Below, one piece after another: positions 36,483-40,107 of a stretch of 40,107 nucleotides of DNA. Origin of the DNA: Verrucomicrobiaceae bacterium (GTDB lineage Bacteria > Verrucomicrobiota > Verrucomicrobiia > Verrucomicrobiales > Akkermansiaceae); NCBI GenBank assembly GCA_029977225.1, contig JAPOLH010000003.1, positions 1 to 40,107 of the forward strand, written 5' to 3'. The notes below the pieces were generated by a model. That model was not told the DNA's origin. It searched no databases and worked only from the letters and a program-made list of their open reading frames with translations. Position numbers and translations under genes: made by a program. Every line of letters starts with the position of its first letter. Positions within the stretch are counted from its first letter, which is position 1.

Positions 36483-37448
36483 TCAAAGAAGGCCGACCGC
36501 GCGGCGGACACGTTGCAGAACCTTGGCAGCCTCGGCGCGTGCGCGCTCCGCTCCATCGGCGAGGATTTTTTCAACATAGCTCGGATCTTGAGAAATCGCG
36601 AGCCGCCTTTCGCGCATCGGTGCAAAGTAATCCCAGTAGGCATCGGCGAGGCGTTTCTTGAGATCGCCATAGCCGATGCCTCCGCGTTCGTGGTCGGCTA
36701 CCATCGTCGCGTAATCCGCCTCGCTGGCAAACAGCCGGTACAGTGCGAGGATGATCGAGTTTTCCACCGGTTTGGGATCTTCCACGGGGGTGGAGTCGGT
36801 GGTGATTTTCATGATGAGCTTGCGAAGAGTTTTTTCCTCGCCGAAGAGCGGCAGTGTGTTTTGGTAGCTCTTGCTCATTTTGCGTCCGTCGAGGCCGATG
36901 ACGATGGCAGTTTCCTCGCGGATGATTGGCTCGGGAAGCACTGCGGTGCCTTCGCCGTAAGTGTCGTTGAGCTTCACTGCGAGATCGCGTGTGACTTCCA
37001 GGTGTTGTTTCTGGTCTTTGCCGACAGGGACCTTGTTCGAATCGTAGAGCAAAATGTCTGCAGCCATGAGGACCGGATAGGCGAAAAGCGCGTGGTTCGG
37101 TGCGATGCCTTGGGCGGTTTTGTCTTTGTACGAGTGGCATTTTGCCAGCAGGCTCATCGGGCAGATCGTCGAGAGGATCCACGCGAGTTCGTTGACCTCT
37201 GGCACGGCGCTTTGACGGAAGAATACCGCCTTTGCGGGGTCGAGTCCGCAGGCGAGAAAGTCGATGGCGAGTTCGCGGACATTTTCGCGCAATGCGGCGG
37301 CGTCGTGGGAGGAGGTCATCGCATGGTAATCGGCGATGAAGTAGAATGCTTCGCCCTGGTCTTGAAGGCGAACGGCTGGCTCCATGGCGCCGAAATAATT
37401 TCCGACATGGAGTTTGCCGCTGGGTTGAAGGCCGGTGAGGATTCGCAT
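36483..37448 (-). CDS. trpS: Tryptophanyl-tRNA synthetase
   Basis: MRILTGLQPSGKLHVGNYFGAM, FIADYHAMTS, YPVLMAADILLYDSNKVPVGKDQKQHLEVTRDLA, GLDGRKMSKSYQNTLPLF. Start trimmed to ATG at 37448. Confidence 0.96.
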   Translation of the reverse strand: MRILTGLQPSGKLHVGNYFGAMEPAVRLQDQGEAFYFIADYHAMTSSHDAAALRENVRELAIDFLACGLDPAKAVFFRQSAVPEVNELAWILSTICPMSLLAKCHSYKDKTAQGIAPNHALFAYPVLMAADILLYDSNKVPVGKDQKQHLEVTRDLAVKLNDTYGEGTAVLPEPIIREETAIVIGLDGRKMSKSYQNTLPLFGEEKTLRKLIMKITTDSTPVEDPKPVENSIILALYRLFASEADYATMVADHERGGIGYGDLKKRLADAYWDYFAPMRERRLAISQDPSYVEKILADGAERARAEAAKVLQRVRRAVGLL

Positions 37449-37504
37449 CGGCGGTGAGCATGGATTCCGTCGCTTGATTCGGTCAAGCGGCATGCTTCAC
37501 GGGA

Positions 37505-38659
37505 TCAGTCATCGCTGAAAAGGGTCTCGACCAATGCCAAGCATTTCGGCCCGGGCATGACGCCGAGGTTCATTTGGTTCATGACATAGGCGAAGGAAAT
37601 GCCGGAATCCGGGTCGGCCAGTGCGTGACTGCCGCCAGCGCCGGGGTGGCCGAATGCGTGAGGTGAGGGGCCAAAAATTTGGCGGATTTTTTGGCCATTG
37701 GCATCGAGTGGGTCGAGTTGCGCGCCGCAGGAAAAGGTGGTGGGGCGGAGTAGGACGCGATCGTCGCCGGATGTCAGCGGCGTCGTAAGTGCCATGCGGA
37801 TGGCTGGGGTGAGCGGGCTTTCAATGTGGCCGAGGATCGCTTGATAGAATTTTGCGAGCGCTGTGGCCGTGCCGATGCCGCCGAGTGCGGGAAAGCCAGC
37901 CGACCAGGCCTTGGGGGAATTCATTTCTTGGATCGAGTGAAGCCCTCGTGGCGAGGTGAAGGCACGGCGGGTTGGTGAGTTTGGTGAGTTGAGTTGTTGG
38001 TAGAATGGGTCGGTGGTTTCCGCATGGCCGGCTTTGCCGGGGTAGAGTCTCGCGACGCGATGGTGCTCGCTTTCGGGCAGGCCGATCCAGAAATCGAGGC
38101 CGAGTGGTTCTGCGATTTTTTCGCGCCAGTATTGGCCGAGGGTTTGACCGGTGAGTCGGCGCAGAGGTTCGTCGGTGAGTGCGCCGAATGTGCGTGGGTG
38201 GTAGGCGTGACCACTGCCGAGCGGCCATGTGGGAATTTGACTTTCGATCGCAGCGACCACGGCGGTGTGGTCATGCACATCGGCGTCATGATCGAGGATG
38301 GCGAGGCCGCATTGGTGGGAGAGGAGGTGGGAAAAATTTGCGTTGGTAACGGGAAAATTTTTCCACACCTCGCGCACGGGGGTGTGCTCATTCAGGCCGT
38401 GATTGGCAAGGGCGAGCAGCAAGGTCGCGGCGGAAGGAACTTTGGTGGCGGAGTAGACCGGGATGAGGGTTTGATCGTTCCATGGCCGGAGCTGTTCCTT
38501 TTCGCACCAGCCGGCGGCTTGAGATAACAACTCATGGCCGCGCCACCAGATGCTGATCGATGCGCCGATCTCGCCGTGCGTGCGAAAATTGTTTTCGAAG
38601 ACCTCGAGAACGGCTCCCAGCTTGGATGGACTCAATGCCACGTGCGGGTTATGGCTCAC
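37505..38659 (-). CDS. Beta-lactamase-family serine hydrolase (class C/esterase type)
   Basis: SxxK motif in LIPVYSATKVPSAATLLLALANHG; LSHQCGLAILD; HPGAGGSHALADPDSGISFAYVMNQM. Confidence 0.87.
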   Translation of the reverse strand: MSHNPHVALSPSKLGAVLEVFENNFRTHGEIGASISIWWRGHELLSQAAGWCEKEQLRPWNDQTLIPVYSATKVPSAATLLLALANHGLNEHTPVREVWKNFPVTNANFSHLLSHQCGLAILDHDADVHDHTAVVAAIESQIPTWPLGSGHAYHPRTFGALTDEPLRRLTGQTLGQYWREKIAEPLGLDFWIGLPESEHHRVARLYPGKAGHAETTDPFYQQLNSPNSPTRRAFTSPRGLHSIQEMNSPKAWSAGFPALGGIGTATALAKFYQAILGHIESPLTPAIRMALTTPLTSGDDRVLLRPTTFSCGAQLDPLDANGQKIRQIFGPSPHAFGHPGAGGSHALADPDSGISFAYVMNQMNLGVMPGPKCLALVETLFSDD

Positions 38660-38678
38660 ACGGCGTGCGGCGCAATGC

Positions 38679-39923
38679 CTAAATGACCGATGCCGGGTGG
38701 TCCGGTGTCGGTGCGGGCTCTTCCGAGGACCATTCTTCGATCAGGCGGAAAGCCACGGCGAGCAGGGTGGGGCCTAGGAAGACGCCGACGAGGCCGAAGG
38801 CGAGGGCTCCACCGATCACGCCGCAGAAGATGAGGGCGAAGGGCATTTTGCTGCCTTGGCTGATCAGATAAGGGCGCAGGAGGTTGTCGACGCTGCTGAT
38901 TGCAAAAAATCCCCAAAGCAGCATGAAGAGGGCCATGCCGTGTTTATCGTGGGCAAAGAGCCACAGCGATGCGGGCAGCCAGATGAGCGGTGGACCGAAG
39001 GGTACTACGGCGAAAAAGAAGGTAAGCACCGAGAGCAAGACCGTGCCTGGGATGCCGGCGATGGTAAAGCCGATGCCGGCGACGAATGCCTGCGCGATCG
39101 CGGTGCCGAGGATGCCGTAGATCACGCTGCGGACGGTATCGCCTGCGACCTTGATGAGGCGACGCCCACGATCACCAGCGAGACGCTCGACCGCGACCGA
39201 GAGGTGTGCGGCGAGTTGGGTGGAATCGCGCAGCAGGAAAAATGCCAGCAAGGCGCTGAGGAGGATTTGGGTGACGCCCTGGCCGACGGTGAGGCCGATG
39301 GTGATGAGTCCGGTGCGCGCCCATGAGAGAAAGCGCCCGATCATTGAGATGATTTGTGACGACTCCGGGCTTTGCGAATCCGGCGTTGCTTCGATGGAGT
39401 CGCTGTAGCCAGGGGGGAATTTAAACTCAGTTTCTTGATCTGCACCCTCGTCGATGACCTTGCCTTTTGACGGTGCGACCACCGCTTTGTCGAGTTGCTC
39501 GATCCAGCGGTTGCGCTTGTCCGCAAAATTTGTCCAGTAGGCACCCAACTCATCCCCTACAAGCGGAGTTTTGTTCATCCACTCGGGTGGATTTTTGGGG
39601 ATCGACATGAACCAATCCTTGGTAGCGACGGCGAGTTCTTTGCTGTCCTTGGCGAGGCTGATGCCAACCAGTACCACTGGGCCAGCGATCACCACGAGAA
39701 GCGTGCAGGTGACGAGGCAGGCGGCCAATGTTCTGGAGCCGCGAAACCATTGGGTGAATTTTTTTTGCAGCGGGTGGAGCGCGTAGGTGAGGATGATGGC
39801 CCAGAGGATCGCCGAGAAGAAGGGCCTCAGGACAAAAAAGCAGCCCGTGAGGAGCAGAAGAAATGCCAGCCCTGCCAAGAGGGGCTCGGTCTTTAGCGGT
39901 TTGCGTGCTACATCCATTGCCAT
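38679..39923 (-). CDS. AI-2E family transporter
   Basis: RPFFSAILWAIILTYALHPLQKKFTQWF, LLSALLAFFLLRDSTQLAAHL, FFFAVVPFGPPLIWLPASLWLF, VDNLLRPYLISQGSKMPFALIFCGVIGGALAFGLVGVFLGPTLLAVAFRLIEEW. Confidence 0.92.
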   Translation of the reverse strand: MAMDVARKPLKTEPLLAGLAFLLLLTGCFFVLRPFFSAILWAIILTYALHPLQKKFTQWFRGSRTLAACLVTCTLLVVIAGPVVLVGISLAKDSKELAVATKDWFMSIPKNPPEWMNKTPLVGDELGAYWTNFADKRNRWIEQLDKAVVAPSKGKVIDEGADQETEFKFPPGYSDSIEATPDSQSPESSQIISMIGRFLSWARTGLITIGLTVGQGVTQILLSALLAFFLLRDSTQLAAHLSVAVERLAGDRGRRLIKVAGDTVRSVIYGILGTAIAQAFVAGIGFTIAGIPGTVLLSVLTFFFAVVPFGPPLIWLPASLWLFAHDKHGMALFMLLWGFFAISSVDNLLRPYLISQGSKMPFALIFCGVIGGALAFGLVGVFLGPTLLAVAFRLIEEWSSEEPAPTPDHPASVI

Positions 39924-40107
39924 TTCGATGGCGCAATCTATCAGAAGTCGGCGTGGTCGCCAGCAGCATTCTTGGCAAAATTGCTGCGGCCAATTCGATG
40001 CTTGTGATCGCGTGATGAAGGCGGCCGGAAGACGATGATGGTAGTGTGAGATTTCTCCTGTAAATGCTAGAAATCCATATCGCCAGGGATGCACCAAATC
40101 CTGACTA

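Noticed and set aside
36321-37457. 378-aa plus-strand ORF
   Set aside because: Antisense to trpS and the DJ-1 gene; spurious long antisense frame.

Overview
The window is a mostly ordinary, gene-dense bacterial chromosome segment. Gene content and protein style suggest Verrucomicrobiota, but this is inference; no 16S or marker search was possible. Recognisable housekeeping genes are pilT-like (truncated at the left edge), coaD, acnA, guaB-guaA, gpsA, plsY, pgi, nadA, lpxB, nuoD-nuoE-nuoF, hisG, fmt, an adenylate kinase, trpS and a tRNA-Arg(TCT). There are also transporters, proteases and TPR proteins. I found no CRISPR array, prophage, transposase or rRNA. The most interesting points are: (i) a VapBC-like toxin-antitoxin pair lodged between nuoE and nuoF in an isolated nuoDEF cluster; (ii) a translationally coupled pair of secreted trypsin-like proteins, one with an intact triad and one PDZ-containing with an apparently lost triad and unusual motif order; (iii) a 34-aa Lys/Arg-rich ORF after hisG, missing from the supplied ORF track, resembling bS22/mS38 (AURKAIP1/COX24 domain); (iv) a double zinc-ribbon plus bactofilin-like protein beside a canonical bactofilin; (v) a 49-nt imperfect duplication of the tRNA-Arg 3' end and trailer; (vi) an intergenic spacer carrying two different short-motif repeats. 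I see no clear evidence of a wholly new multi-gene system. The protease/pseudoprotease pair and the bactofilin pair are the best candidates for follow-up.
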